From Methylobacterium pseudosasicola (GTDB lineage: Bacteria; Pseudomonadota; Alphaproteobacteria; Rhizobiales; Beijerinckiaceae), in NCBI RefSeq assembly GCF_900114535.1, contig NZ_FOTK01000013.1:83376-147375 (forward strand): 64,000 bases of DNA, written 5' to 3'. A program made the position numbers and the translations under genes. Shown one piece after another: positions 56,392-64,000 of the stretch; within the stretch, counting starts at the first letter, position 1; each line of letters begins with the position of its first letter. The notes beneath the pieces are model-generated. The model saw only the letters and a program-made list of their open reading frames with translations, was not told the origin of the DNA and made no database searches.

Positions 56392-58245
56392 TTGACCCGT
56401 CCCGCCCCGTCCCTGCGGTCCCACCAGCGTACGTTGATGGCCCTCGTGGCGGCCATGGCGAGCGGGGAGGCAGGGCATGTCCAAAAAATTCTGGCGGCGG
56501 TGACGCCGGGGGGCGGCAAGTCGCTGCTGCCGGTGATCGCCGCGCACACGCTGATCGCGGCGGGCCGGGTCGAGCGCGTGGTCTGGGTGGTGCCGCGGGA
56601 TTCCCTGCGTCTCCAGGCGGAGGAAGCCTTCGCCGACCCGCTCTGGCGCGCGGGCTTCGGGCATGGGCTCAGCGTGCGCGCCGCCGACAACGAGCGCGAT
56701 CCGGCCCGCGGGCTCTCCGGATACGTCACCACCTATCAGGCGGTCGCCGCCGCCCCGGCGCTGCATCTCGCCGAGGCGCGGGCGCACCGCACCCTGCTAG
56801 TCGTCGACGAGGTCCATCACCTGCCGGTCCCGGGGCGTCCGGGGGCGGACGACGCCTCTGCCGAGGAGGAGGCCGAGGCCGGGGCGTGGTCCCGGGCGAT
56901 GCTGCCGGTGATGGAGGCGGCCGAGATCGGCCTGTTCCTGTCCGGCACCCTGGAGCGGGCCGACGGCCGGCGCATCCTCGGCCTGCCCTACCGGCCGTCC
57001 GCCCTCGGCAGAGGTCCCGAACTCGACCTCGACGCGCCGGGGCTGGCGGTGATCGGCTATTCCCGGTCGCAGGCCTTGGCCGAGCGGGCGGTGCTGCCGG
57101 TCACCTTCGGGGCGATCGATGGCGAGGCGAGTTGGCTCGAAGGCGGCCAAATCGCCGGCGACAGCCCCCGGGTCGGGCCGCACCGGCTGGGCGCCGGATC
57201 GGTCCGGGTCACCACCCGGCCGGCCCTGTTCACCGCCCTGCGCACCGGTTTCGCCCGGGATCTTTTGAGCGAATCCTTCTTCGCGACCAAACGCCTGCGC
57301 GCCCGGCGCCGGGTCGAACTCGGCCTGCCCCCCGGCCAGATGGCCCGGGGCCTCGGCAAGCTCCTCGTGGTCGCACCGGACCAGGCGAGCGCCCGCACTT
57401 ACCTGACGACCCTGCGCAGCTGGATGCCGGCCCAGCAGGGGGAGCGGGACGTTCGTCTGGCGACCTCCGGCCAGGGCGACGCCCACGCGGCCCTGGCGGC
57501 CTTCCGCCTGACCGCGGAGCCGGCCGTGCTGGTGACGGTGGCGATGGCCTATGAGGGACTCGACGCCCCCGAGGTCGCCGTGGTGGCGGCTTTGACCCAT
57601 ATCCGCTCCCGTCCGTGGCTGGAGCAGATGCTCGCCCGGGCCACCCGGGTCGATCCCCATGCCGGCCCCTACGAAAACCAGCAGGCGCTGGTCTTCCATC
57701 CGGACGACCCGCTCTTCGCCCGCTTCCGTCTGGAGCTGGAGACCGAGCAGGGCAGCAGCGTCCGACCGAAGCGCGAGCGGCCGGCGACCGCCATCGTCCC
57801 GGAGCGGACCCCGTGGCGCGACGAGGATCCCGGGGGGATCACGCCGCTGGAGAGCAACGCGATCGGCCTGCGCTACGCGCTGCTCCGCCCGCGGCTCGCC
57901 GAGCCCGCACCCGTGGCCCCGGCGCCGGAGCCGCCGTCGGTCACCGAGCGGACCTTGCGCCAGCGTCTCGCGGTGGCGGTGGCGAGCCAGGCCGTGGAGG
58001 ACGAGGCGTCGCTGCGGGTGCCCCGGGGCGGCAACCTCGCGCATCGCTACAACGCCGTGCTCAAGCGCGTGCTCGGCAAGGGCCGCGCGACCATGACCCT
58101 GCCCGAGTTGGAAGCGGCGCTCGCCTGGCTTGAACGCAACCGACTCTCGGACCATCTCGACCGCCTCGACGGCGATGCCCGCTACGCGTGGTCCGCCCGC
58201 CAGCGCCGCGGCCGCTGGCAGCCGGAGCGCGCCGCCGGGCGCTGA
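56392..58245 (+). CDS. SF2 DEAD/DEAH-type helicase
   Basis: The 617-residue protein has the superfamily 2 helicase motifs: Q-like LRSHQRTLMAL, Walker A TPGGGKS (residues 38-44), DEVHH (139-143), an SGT motif (FLSGTLERADG) and late motif VI (EQMLARATRVDP). The C-terminal 150 residues (for example TPWRDEDPGGITPLES and a Leu/Arg-rich tail) are not a known domain to me. I chose TTG 56392 because the Q-like motif must be included. GTG 56185 lies in the tRNA-Tyr promoter and ATG 56437 would drop that motif. No signal peptide is visible. Confidence 0.8.
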   Translation: MTRPAPSLRSHQRTLMALVAAMASGEAGHVQKILAAVTPGGGKSLLPVIAAHTLIAAGRVERVVWVVPRDSLRLQAEEAFADPLWRAGFGHGLSVRAADNERDPARGLSGYVTTYQAVAAAPALHLAEARAHRTLLVVDEVHHLPVPGRPGADDASAEEEAEAGAWSRAMLPVMEAAEIGLFLSGTLERADGRRILGLPYRPSALGRGPELDLDAPGLAVIGYSRSQALAERAVLPVTFGAIDGEASWLEGGQIAGDSPRVGPHRLGAGSVRVTTRPALFTALRTGFARDLLSESFFATKRLRARRRVELGLPPGQMARGLGKLLVVAPDQASARTYLTTLRSWMPAQQGERDVRLATSGQGDAHAALAAFRLTAEPAVLVTVAMAYEGLDAPEVAVVAALTHIRSRPWLEQMLARATRVDPHAGPYENQQALVFHPDDPLFARFRLELETEQGSSVRPKRERPATAIVPERTPWRDEDPGGITPLESNAIGLRYALLRPRLAEPAPVAPAPEPPSVTERTLRQRLAVAVASQAVEDEASLRVPRGGNLAHRYNAVLKRVLGKGRATMTLPELEAALAWLERNRLSDHLDRLDGDARYAWSARQRRGRWQPERAAGR

Positions 58246-58271
58246 CCCGTCGCGGATCGGAGAAGCGCGCG

Positions 58272-58595
58272 ATGACCGAGACCCTGCCGGATGCCTTCGC
58301 GGCGACCCTGACCGAGCCCGAGCCGCCCGCGGCCTGGCCGGCGCCACGCGCCGCTCTGTGGTGGCTCGCCAAGCACGCGACCGAGACCGCGGACGCCACC
58401 TGGGCGCGGGCGCATGCCCTGGTCCAGGACGCGTCCGAGCCCGACGCCGCCTGGGTGCACGCGCATCTGCACCGCATCGAGGGCGATGACGGCAATGCCC
58501 GCTACTGGTATGGCCGCGCTGGCCGCACCGTGCCGCGCGGCACGCTCGCCGAGGAGCGGGCGGCCCTGATCGCCGCCCTGGCGAGCGCCGGCTGA
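58272..58595 (+). CDS. Hypothetical protein, 107 residues
   Basis: The 107-residue acidic protein has the pattern WLAKHATETADATWARAHAL then WVHAHLHRIEGDDGNARYWY, ending in GRAGRTVPRGTLAEERAAL. I recall this helical HxxxGD-NAxYWY arrangement in uncharacterised proteins of other bacteria. It begins 26 bases after the helicase stop with GGAGAAG upstream, so it is probably cotranscribed with it. A partner role is inference. Confidence 0.72.
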   Translation: MTETLPDAFAATLTEPEPPAAWPAPRAALWWLAKHATETADATWARAHALVQDASEPDAAWVHAHLHRIEGDDGNARYWYGRAGRTVPRGTLAEERAALIAALASAG

Positions 58596-58768
58596 ACGCT
58601 GCGGTGTCCGACCCGAATCGATCCCCGCCGGGCGACCGCCATGACGGCAGGATCCATCATTACACAAACAGACTATGCGCCACGGGCCTAAATTTAATAT
58701 CTGCGTGACATGCCGGTCATATCCGACGCGGCAAGATTGATTTTACACTGCGTCCGCAAATCGATATT

Positions 58769-58786
58769 GGGGGCCGCGGCCCCTTT
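58769..58786 (+). terminator. Short palindrome with T-tract after the 107-residue gene
   Basis: GGGGCCGCGGCCCC is a 14-base palindrome followed by TTTCT, with its stem starting near 58769. It is about 175 bases after the stop, in a region with AT-rich stretches. It may terminate the helicase unit. Confidence 0.4.
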
Positions 58787-58800
58787 CTCGCCCCTGAAAA

Positions 58801-59070
58801 TTGAGAAGCCTGTGCGTTTCCCTTCGCCTACGTGGTCTTCGATATCCTACGGCGGCGAAATTTGATCCAGGCTGGGCCCGTCGATTTCGGATCACAAGGA
58901 ACGTGCTGGTCATCGTGATGAGCTTGAGCTGTTTAGTCTGCAGTGTCGGTCTGGCGGGTCTTTCGCTGCGCCACCCCGCGCGCGCGGTTGTCCTGGAGCG
59001 CTGGAGCGGAATCTGCCTCGTGCTCGGCCTGTCCCTGCTCGGGATCGGGCTGTACGGCGCCCGCGTCTAA
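58801..59070 (+). CDS. Predicted small membrane protein (possible 89 residues)
   Basis: The frame from TTG 58801 encodes 89 residues with two hydrophobic segments: ITRNVLVIVMSLSCLVCSVG and WSGICLVLGLSLLGIGLYGA. An internal ATG at 58918 would give only 50 residues, cutting the first helix. No clear ribosome site is present and no family is recognised. The hydrophobic pattern favours a real small membrane protein but the start is uncertain. Confidence 0.4.
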   Translation: MRSLCVSLRLRGLRYPTAAKFDPGWARRFRITRNVLVIVMSLSCLVCSVGLAGLSLRHPARAVVLERWSGICLVLGLSLLGIGLYGARV

Positions 59071-59164
59071 CCCCGAGCAAGCCGATTCTCGGAACGCCTT
59101 GGCCGACAACCGGTTGACAGGCCGCCCGGCGCGCAGGTCGGGCCTCGATTATCGGAGCGGACCT

Positions 59165-59569
59165 ATGAGCCTCCTCGGCAGCATCGTCGGCAAGATCCTT
59201 CATCCGTTCGGCGGCGGTACCGCGGACGCCGCGCCCTCGTCCCCGTCAAGCTCCGGCGGCTCGGCCGGCTCGAGCACCCCCTCGGCCTCCGGCGGCGCCA
59301 GCGGCGGCGAGCCCGTAGACGTGGAGGCCGTGCTCACCGGCCTCGCCGAGAAGAACCCGCAGAAGCTCGACTGGCGCCACTCGATCGTGGACCTGATGAA
59401 GCTGCTCGGCCTCGAGTCGAGCCTGGCGGAGCGCAAGCAGCTCGCCGACGAGCTTCACTACACCGGCGACAAGGACGACTCGGCCTCGATGAACATCTGG
59501 CTGCACAAGCAGGTGATGAAGAAGCTCGCCGAGAACGGCGGCAAGGTGCCGGAAGACCTGAAGAACTGA
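59165..59569 (+). CDS. DUF3597 family protein
   Basis: The 134-residue protein has a DUF3597 C-terminal domain (VDVEAVLTGLAEKNPQKLDW, SIVDLMKLLGLESSLAERKQ then LADELHYTGDKDDSASMNIW). The N-terminal 45 residues are Ser/Gly/Ala-rich and probably disordered. DUF3597 proteins are uncharacterised and sometimes cell-envelope linked. A strong hairpin terminator follows the stop. Confidence 0.82.
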   Translation: MSLLGSIVGKILHPFGGGTADAAPSSPSSSGGSAGSSTPSASGGASGGEPVDVEAVLTGLAEKNPQKLDWRHSIVDLMKLLGLESSLAERKQLADELHYTGDKDDSASMNIWLHKQVMKKLAENGGKVPEDLKN

Positions 59570-59578
59570 GCGCTCGAC

Positions 59579-59608
59579 GGCCCGGCGCACGATCGCGCCG
59601 GGCCTTCC
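59579..59608 (+). terminator. Terminator after the DUF3597 gene
   Basis: GGCCCGGCGC and GCGCCGGGCC form a perfect 10-bp stem with an ACGATC loop (59579-59604), followed by TTCCT. The convergent polyamine-binding protein gene ends four bases after this block, so it may also stop antisense reading. Confidence 0.7.
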
Positions 59609-59612
59609 TGGT

Positions 59613-60773
59613 TCAGCGCCCGGTGCGGACCCGGGTCCAGAGCCGGGTCACGTAGCGCTGGGTGCGGTCGTCCCAGGCGGTGTTGATCGACAGCCGCTGC
59701 ATCGTCGCCTCGTCCGGGTAGATGCCGGGATTGCTCAGGATCTCGGGCTTCACGAACTTCTTCGCCGCGAGATTGCCGCTGGCATAGGCCACGAAGTTGG
59801 TGTTGGCCGCCGCCACCTCGGGCCGCAGCATGTAGTCGATGAAGGCCAGGGCTTCGGCCGGGTGGGCGGCATCCTTCGGGATCGCGAAGGTGTCGAACCA
59901 CATCAGCGCGCCTTCTTTCGGCACGACATAGGCGATCTCGATCCCGTTCTTGGCCTCCTCGGCCCGGCGCTTGGCCTGCAGCACGTCGCCGGAATAGCCC
60001 ACCGCCACGCAGATATCGCCGTTGGCCAGCGCCTGGATGTATTCCGAGGCGTGGAACTTCCGCACGCTGCCCCGGACCTTGTAGAGCGCGTCGGTCACCA
60101 GGGTCAGGTCGTCCCAGCGCTTGGAATCGGCCTTGGCCCCGAAGACCGGCAGCATGCTGGGGATCAGGTCCTCGGGAGAATCGAGCATCATGATCCCGCA
60201 ATCCTTGAGCTTGTTCGCGGAAGCCGGATTGAGGACGGTGGTCCAGGAATTCAGCACCGCGTTGGCGCCCAGCCGCTCGCGGACGGCGGCGACATTGTAG
60301 CCGATGCCGGTGGTGCCCCACATGTAATCGACCGCGAACGCATTGCCGGGGTCGTACACGGCGAGCCGACCAGAGATCTCCGGCCAGAGGTTGCCGAGAT
60401 TCTTCAGCTTCGTCTTGTCCAGGGGCAGGAAGGCGCCGGCCCGGATCAGCCGCTGCAGATAGGGTCCCGACGGCACGACGATGTCATAGCCCGACCGGCC
60501 GGCCAGCAGCTTGGTCTCCAGGATCTCATTGTTGTCGTAGGTGTCGTAGACGACCTTGATCCCGGTCTCCTGGGTGAAGGCATCGAGCACCTTCGGGTCG
60601 ATGTAATCCGACCAGTTGTAGATGTTGACGACCCGCTCTTCCGCGGCGCGCCCAGGTAGGGCGAGGCCGAGGAGGGCTGCGAGCAGCATCCCGGCCGCTA
60701 CACCAAAGCCGATCCGCACACGCGAGCGGCGCCGGACCGGTCGTTCGACGCGAGCCATCCCGGCCCCGCTCAA
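59613..60773 (-). CDS. Polyamine ABC transporter substrate-binding protein (PotF-like)
   Basis: The 386-residue periplasmic protein binds putrescine or spermidine by family. A basic N-terminus precedes a hydrophobic signal segment (residues about 20-43, ending LPGRAA). The mature part has the polyamine-binding pattern: NIYNWSDYIDPKVLDAFTQE, VVPSGPYLQRLIRAGAFLPL, WGTTGIGYNVAAVRER and the late YIQALANGDICVAVGYSGDV with Asp for polyamine binding. The start overlaps the RidA stop by four bases (ATGA). No permease or ATPase gene is adjacent, so it is an orphan of its transporter. Confidence 0.85.
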   Translation of the reverse strand: MSGAGMARVERPVRRRSRVRIGFGVAAGMLLAALLGLALPGRAAEERVVNIYNWSDYIDPKVLDAFTQETGIKVVYDTYDNNEILETKLLAGRSGYDIVVPSGPYLQRLIRAGAFLPLDKTKLKNLGNLWPEISGRLAVYDPGNAFAVDYMWGTTGIGYNVAAVRERLGANAVLNSWTTVLNPASANKLKDCGIMMLDSPEDLIPSMLPVFGAKADSKRWDDLTLVTDALYKVRGSVRKFHASEYIQALANGDICVAVGYSGDVLQAKRRAEEAKNGIEIAYVVPKEGALMWFDTFAIPKDAAHPAEALAFIDYMLRPEVAAANTNFVAYASGNLAAKKFVKPEILSNPGIYPDEATMQRLSINTAWDDRTQRYVTRLWTRVRTGR

Positions 60774-61126
60774 GCCTGCGTCGCGGCGACGACCACGATC
60801 TCGACCAGATATTGCGGATCACACAGCCGCGCCTCGACGGTGGCGCGCGTCGGCGGGTGCTCCTGGGACACCCAGGCATCCCAGGCGGCGTTCATCTCGG
60901 CGAAATGACCGATATCGGCGAGATACACGGTCGCCGACAGGATGTGGTCCTTGTCGCTGCCGGCGACGGCGAGCAGTCGGTCGATCTGCACCAGGATGTT
61001 CTGGGTCTGGGCGGTGACCCCGGTGCCGACCGGATCGGACGCCACCTGGCCGGCGAGGTAGATGGTGTTGCCGTGGATGGCGCCCTGCGACATGCGCGAT
61101 CCGGGTTCGATCCGTTCGATGGTCAT
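60770..61126 (-). CDS. RidA family protein (enamine/imine deaminase-like)
   Basis: The 118-residue RidA-fold protein shows RMSQGAIHGNTIYLAGQVAS, then QNILVQIDRLLAVAGSDKDH and PTRATVEARLCDPQYLVEIV. The Arg in the PTRATVEARL region and Glu in VEIVVV are the usual active-site region. Catalytic RidA members hydrolyse reactive enamines from PLP enzymes. The ATG at 61126 is the family start; the longer frame to 61282 is not coding. It is translated together with the polyamine-binding protein gene. Confidence 0.88.
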   Translation of the reverse strand: MTIERIEPGSRMSQGAIHGNTIYLAGQVASDPVGTGVTAQTQNILVQIDRLLAVAGSDKDHILSATVYLADIGHFAEMNAAWDAWVSQEHPPTRATVEARLCDPQYLVEIVVVAATQA

Positions 61127-61307
61127 TCCAGTCTCCAGCCGGCGAAAGTCGGTATCTGCCGCGGCACCGGGCCGGAGGTAAAGGGCGACGCGCCTACGCG
61201 CCGCGGGAACCGGAGGAAAAACCTTCTCGTCCTCGTGTATGTGCGAGCAACCGTGGCCGACCGCCGTGCGTTCATACGGCATCGCTTGTCACGCCTTGGG
61301 GTTCGTC

Positions 61308-61571
61308 ATGGGTATTCTCTGGACCATCATCATCGGGTTCCTCGCCGGAATCATCGCCAAGTTCCTCATGCCCGGACCGAACGAGCCGTCGGGCTTCATT
61401 TTGACGACCATTCTCGGCATCGTCGGCGCCTTCGTGGCGACCTTCATCGGCCAGGCGGTCGGCTGGTACGGACCGAACCAGGGCGCAGGCTTCATCGGCG
61501 CCATCGTGGGCGCCGTGGTGGTGCTGTTCATCTACGGCATGATCGCCGGCCGTCGCAGCACGACCATCTGA
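61308..61571 (+). CDS. GlsB/YeaQ/YmgE family membrane protein
   Basis: The 87-residue protein has three hydrophobic segments in the transglycosylase-associated (GlsB/YeaQ/YmgE) pattern: MGILWTIIIGFLAGIIAKFL, FILTTILGIVGAFVATFIGQ and FIGAIVGAVVVLFIYGMIAG. Family members are small inner-membrane proteins, often stress-induced. The ATG at 61308 opens the family start, and a strong terminator follows the stop. Confidence 0.9.
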   Translation: MGILWTIIIGFLAGIIAKFLMPGPNEPSGFILTTILGIVGAFVATFIGQAVGWYGPNQGAGFIGAIVGAVVVLFIYGMIAGRRSTTI

Positions 61572-61595
61572 CCGATTTCCATCTTCCGAAACGAG

Positions 61596-61625
61596 AAGGG
61601 GCGCCCCGCGGGCGCCCCTTTTTTT
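61596..61625 (+). terminator. Strong intrinsic terminator after the GlsB-type gene
   Basis: AAGGGGCGCCC pairs with GGGCGCCCCTT around a CGC loop (61596-61620) and runs into seven T residues. This is the clearest rho-independent terminator of the window. Confidence 0.9.
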
Positions 61626-61649
61626 ATGGCTTGATGGTCGGCCGAACCG

Positions 61650-61871
61650 TCAGAAATGATCCGCCGCCGCCTTCACGGCGCAGTGGCCCGTGGCACCGCG
61701 CACCGCCAGACCGACGCCGACGACCAGCGCCAGCAGGCTGAGGACCTTGTTCGGCCGGGGCTGCGCGGCCGCTGCGGCGATCCCGAGGCCCAGGGCCACC
61801 GACACCGCCCGCTCGGTGGTGGTGAGGTTCGGCTGCCCGCTGAAGATGTCGTGGATCATATCGTTGGCCAT
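61650..61871 (-). CDS. DUF2892 family membrane protein
   Basis: The 73-residue protein has the DUF2892/YgaP-like membrane pattern: TTTERAVSVALGLGIAAAAA and VLSLLALVVGVGLAVRGATG, with a short N-terminal MANDMIHDIFSG and a Cys in the TGHCAVKAA tail. It probably has two membrane segments. The ATG at 61871 begins the family start. The function of DUF2892 proteins is unknown. Confidence 0.82.
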   Translation of the reverse strand: MANDMIHDIFSGQPNLTTTERAVSVALGLGIAAAAAQPRPNKVLSLLALVVGVGLAVRGATGHCAVKAAADHF

Positions 61872-62094
61872 GAAAGCTTTCCCGCTGTGAGGTCGCGGTG
61901 CGAACGCAGGCGCGGGACGGGCGTTCCAACCCTCTCGCACGGTGGAGGCGTGCAGGCTGCGCAGGCGACACCCATGGCGCTTGCTGCCGCAAGGGCGCGA
62001 CCGACCGCGCGGCGGTGAAAACGCGGTCTCGTCAGGTCCTACCGGACAAGGGCAAGCCGAGGCTCCGGCTCCGAGGATTTGGGCCCGGCGTACG

Positions 62095-62125
62095 AAAAAG
62101 GCGCGGCCCCAAGGGACCGCGCCTC
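62095..62125 (-). terminator. Intrinsic terminator downstream of pnp
   Basis: On the reverse strand, AGGCGCGGTCCC and GGGGCCGCGCCT form a 12-bp stem with one mismatch around a short TTG-type loop, then TTTTT. It lies about 50 bases after the pnp stop. Confidence 0.8.
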
Positions 62126-62174
62126 TCATCTCAGACCCGCACCGGCCGAAGCCGGCGCGGATCAGTCCCAAAAA

Positions 62175-64000
62175 TCACTCGCCGGCGGATTCGCGGCGGC
62201 GCTCGCCGCGGTGGCGGCCGCCATTGTCCTCGCGCCGGGGCTCGCCGTCCCGGTCGCTGCGGCCGCTCGAATCCCGCTCGGCCTTCACCTTCTCGGTGAT
62301 GTCCTCGCCGGTCTGCTGGTCGACGACGCGCATGGACAGGCGGATCTTGCCGCGGTCGTCCTGGCCGAGGAACTTCACCTTGACCTTGTCGCCTTCCTTG
62401 ACGACGTCCGTCACCTTGGCGACCCGCTGGGCGGCGAGCTCCGAGATGTGGACGAGACCGTCCTTGGCGCCGAAAAAGTTCACGAAGGCGCCGAACTCCA
62501 TGCACTTCACGATCGTGCCGTCGTAGATCATGCCGGTCTCGGGCTCGGCGACGATCGAGCGGATCCAGTTATAGGCCGCCTTGATCGCCTTGCCGTCGGC
62601 CGAGGCGATCTTCACGATGCCGGTGTCCTCGATGTTGATCTTGGCGCCGGTCTTCTCGACGATCTCGCGGATCACCTTGCCGCCGGTGCCGATCACGTCG
62701 CGGATCTTGTCGGTCGGGATCTGCATCGTCTCGATGCGCGGGGCGTACTCGCCGAGCTCCGGACGGGCGGCGGTGAGCGCCTTGGACATCTCGTTGAGGA
62801 TGTGGGCGCGCCCGTCCTTCGCCTGGTCGAGGGCGACCCGCATGATCTCCTCGGTGATGCCGGCGATCTTGATGTCCATCTGGAGCGAGGTCACGCCCTC
62901 GTCCGTGCCGGCCACCTTGAAGTCCATGTCGCCGAGGTGATCCTCGTCGCCCAGGATGTCGGACAGGACCGCGAAGCGCTCACCCTCGAGGATGAGGCCC
63001 ATGGCGATGCCGGCCACCGGACGGCGCAGGGGCACGCCGGCATCCATCAGCGACAGCGAGCCGCCGCAGACCGAGGCCATCGAGGACGAGCCGTTGGACT
63101 CGGTGATCTCGGACACGACGCGGATCGTGTACGGGAACTCGTGGGCCGGCGGCAGCACCGGGCGGATCGCCCGCCACGCCAGCTTACCGTGGCCGATCTC
63201 GCGGCGGCCCGGGGAGCCCATGCGGCCCGTCTCACCCACCGAATAGGGAGGGAAGTTGTAGTGGAGCAGGAAACGCTCCTTGTAGGTGCCGTCGAGCGAG
63301 TCGATGAACTGCTCGTCCTCGCCCGTGCCCAGCGTGGCGACCACGAGGGCCTGGGTCTCACCGCGGGTGAACAGCGACGAGCCGTGGGCGCGGGGCAGAA
63401 CGCCGACCTCGGAGACGATCGGGCGGACCGTCTTCAGGTCGCGGCCGTCGATGCGCGAGCCGGTGTCGAGCACGTTCCAGCGCACGACCTTGGACTGCGC
63501 CTCCTTGAAGGCGGCCTTGACCTTCTCGGCCGGGAATTTTTCCGCGCCCTCGGGGCACAGGGCGGCCATCACCTTCGCCTTCACGGCGTCGACGGCGGCG
63601 TAGCGCTCCTGCTTGACCGTCTTGGTGTAGGCAGCGCGCAGCTCGGTCTCGCAGACCTCCAGCACGGCCTTCTCGACGTCGGCGTTCTCGGGGGCCCGGA
63701 AGTCGCGCGGCTCCTTGGCGGCCTTCTCGGCCAAGCGGATGATCGCCTCGATCACCGGCTGGAAATGCTTGTGGCCGAACATCACGGCGCCGAGCATCAC
63801 GTCCTCGGAGAGCTCCTTGGCCTCCGACTCGACCATCAGCACGGCGTCCTGGGTGCCGGCGACGACGAGGTCCAGGCTCGACTCTTCCTTGGTCTCGGTG
63901 ACCAGCGGGTTCAGCCGGTAGCCGCCGTTGATGTAACCGACGCGGGCGGCGCCGATCGGGCCCATGAACGGCACGCCCGACAGGGTCAGGGCGGCAGAGG
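62175..64000 (-). CDS. pnp: Polyribonucleotide nucleotidyltransferase (5' end outside window)
   Basis: PNPase degrades RNA 3' to 5' by phosphorolysis. The frame is open to the right edge ([20 protein letters not shown]), so the N-terminus is outside. Visible are the first RNase PH domain end, the linker, the second RNase PH core ([40 protein letters not shown]), then KH ([20 protein letters not shown]) and S1 ([37 protein letters not shown]). The tail is Arg/Gly-rich ([20 protein letters not shown]). A terminator follows the stop. Confidence 0.97.
   Translation of the reverse strand, partial: SAALTLSGVPFMGPIGAARVGYINGGYRLNPLVTETKEESSLDLVVAGTQDAVLMVESEAKELSEDVMLGAVMFGHKHFQPVIEAIIRLAEKAAKEPRDFRAPENADVEKAVLEVCETELRAAYTKTVKQERYAAVDAVKAKVMAALCPEGAEKFPAEKVKAAFKEAQSKVVRWNVLDTGSRIDGRDLKTVRPIVSEVGVLPRAHGSSLFTRGETQALVVATLGTGEDEQFIDSLDGTYKERFLLHYNFPPYSVGETGRMGSPGRREIGHGKLAWRAIRPVLPPAHEFPYTIRVVSEITESNGSSSMASVCGGSLSLMDAGVPLRRPVAGIAMGLILEGERFAVLSDILGDEDHLGDMDFKVAGTDEGVTSLQMDIKIAGITEEIMRVALDQAKDGRAHILNEMSKALTAARPELGEYAPRIETMQIPTDKIRDVIGTGGKVIREIVEKTGAKINIEDTGIVKIASADGKAIKAAYNWIRSIVAEPETGMIYDGTIVKCMEFGAFVNFFGAKDGLVHISELAAQRVAKVTDVVKEGDKVKVKFLGQDDRGKIRLSMRVVDQQTGEDITEKVKAERDSSGRSDRDGEPRREDNGGRHRGERRRESAGE

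Overview
This is a 64 kb, very GC-rich chromosomal window from an alphaproteobacterium. The best fit is Rhizobiales, probably Methylobacterium or a close relative. That placement is inference from gene content and order: ftsZ-lpxC-bamD-recN, an mdh-sucCD-sucAB-lpd cluster, and FtsZ with a long Pro/Ala/Gln linker. It also rests on several TTAA-N7-TTAA boxes of the CtrA type, an alphaproteobacterial cell-cycle regulator. There are no rRNA genes, CRISPR arrays, insertion sequences or clear prophage. One tRNA gene (Tyr) is present. Both ends cut genes: ftsZ lacks its N-terminus at the left and pnp lacks its N-terminus at the right.

Layout. 1-5.4 kb: envelope, division and repair genes (ftsZ, lpxC, bamD, recN), then a small NepR-like gene behind two CtrA-like boxes. 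5.7-12.1 kb: a phosphate regulon, pstS-pstC-pstA-pstB-phoU-phoB, led by a triple-repeat Pho box; no phoR is adjacent. 12.1-19.6 kb: a DsbD/ScsB-type disulfide reductase, a HEPN-like two-gene module of lower GC, aminopeptidase P, an RMF-like protein and prmA, and small ORFs near a CtrA box. 19.7-23.3 kb: molybdate transport (modA, modB, modC), split by an opposed glutathione S-transferase gene and a long palindromic repeat. 23.4-29.6 kb: an orphan TadE/TadG pair, a PAS protein behind a CtrA box, a hydrolase, and AraC and TetR regulators with a perfect 20-bp operator palindrome.

29.6-38.7 kb: an M20 amidohydrolase with a GNAT-type enzyme, an orphan ParA-like ATPase coupled to a small membrane protein, a gene-free AT-rich kilobase, a polytopic membrane protein, MarC, a methyltransferase and GloB. 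39.0-50.6 kb: a TetR regulator, then the TCA-cycle block mdh, sucC, sucD, sucA, sucB and lpd. A DUF4160-DUF2442-SDR trio sits between sucB and lpd with ATGA overlaps. 50.6-64 kb: a tandem receiver protein, XerC, an HWE-type histidine kinase, a YnfA-type protein, an AhpD-like protein, ruvC, tRNA-Tyr, an SF2 helicase, small proteins, a polyamine-type binding protein with RidA, and pnp.

The main functional units are phosphate sensing and uptake (Pst/PhoU/PhoB), molybdate uptake, and 2-oxoglutarate to oxaloacetate flux in the TCA cycle. The best candidates for something little described are the ParA-like ATPase plus coiled-coil membrane protein, the HEPN-like pair, the DUF4160/DUF2442 pair inside the TCA cluster, and a possible CtrA-controlled small RNA at 18.9-19.0 kb.
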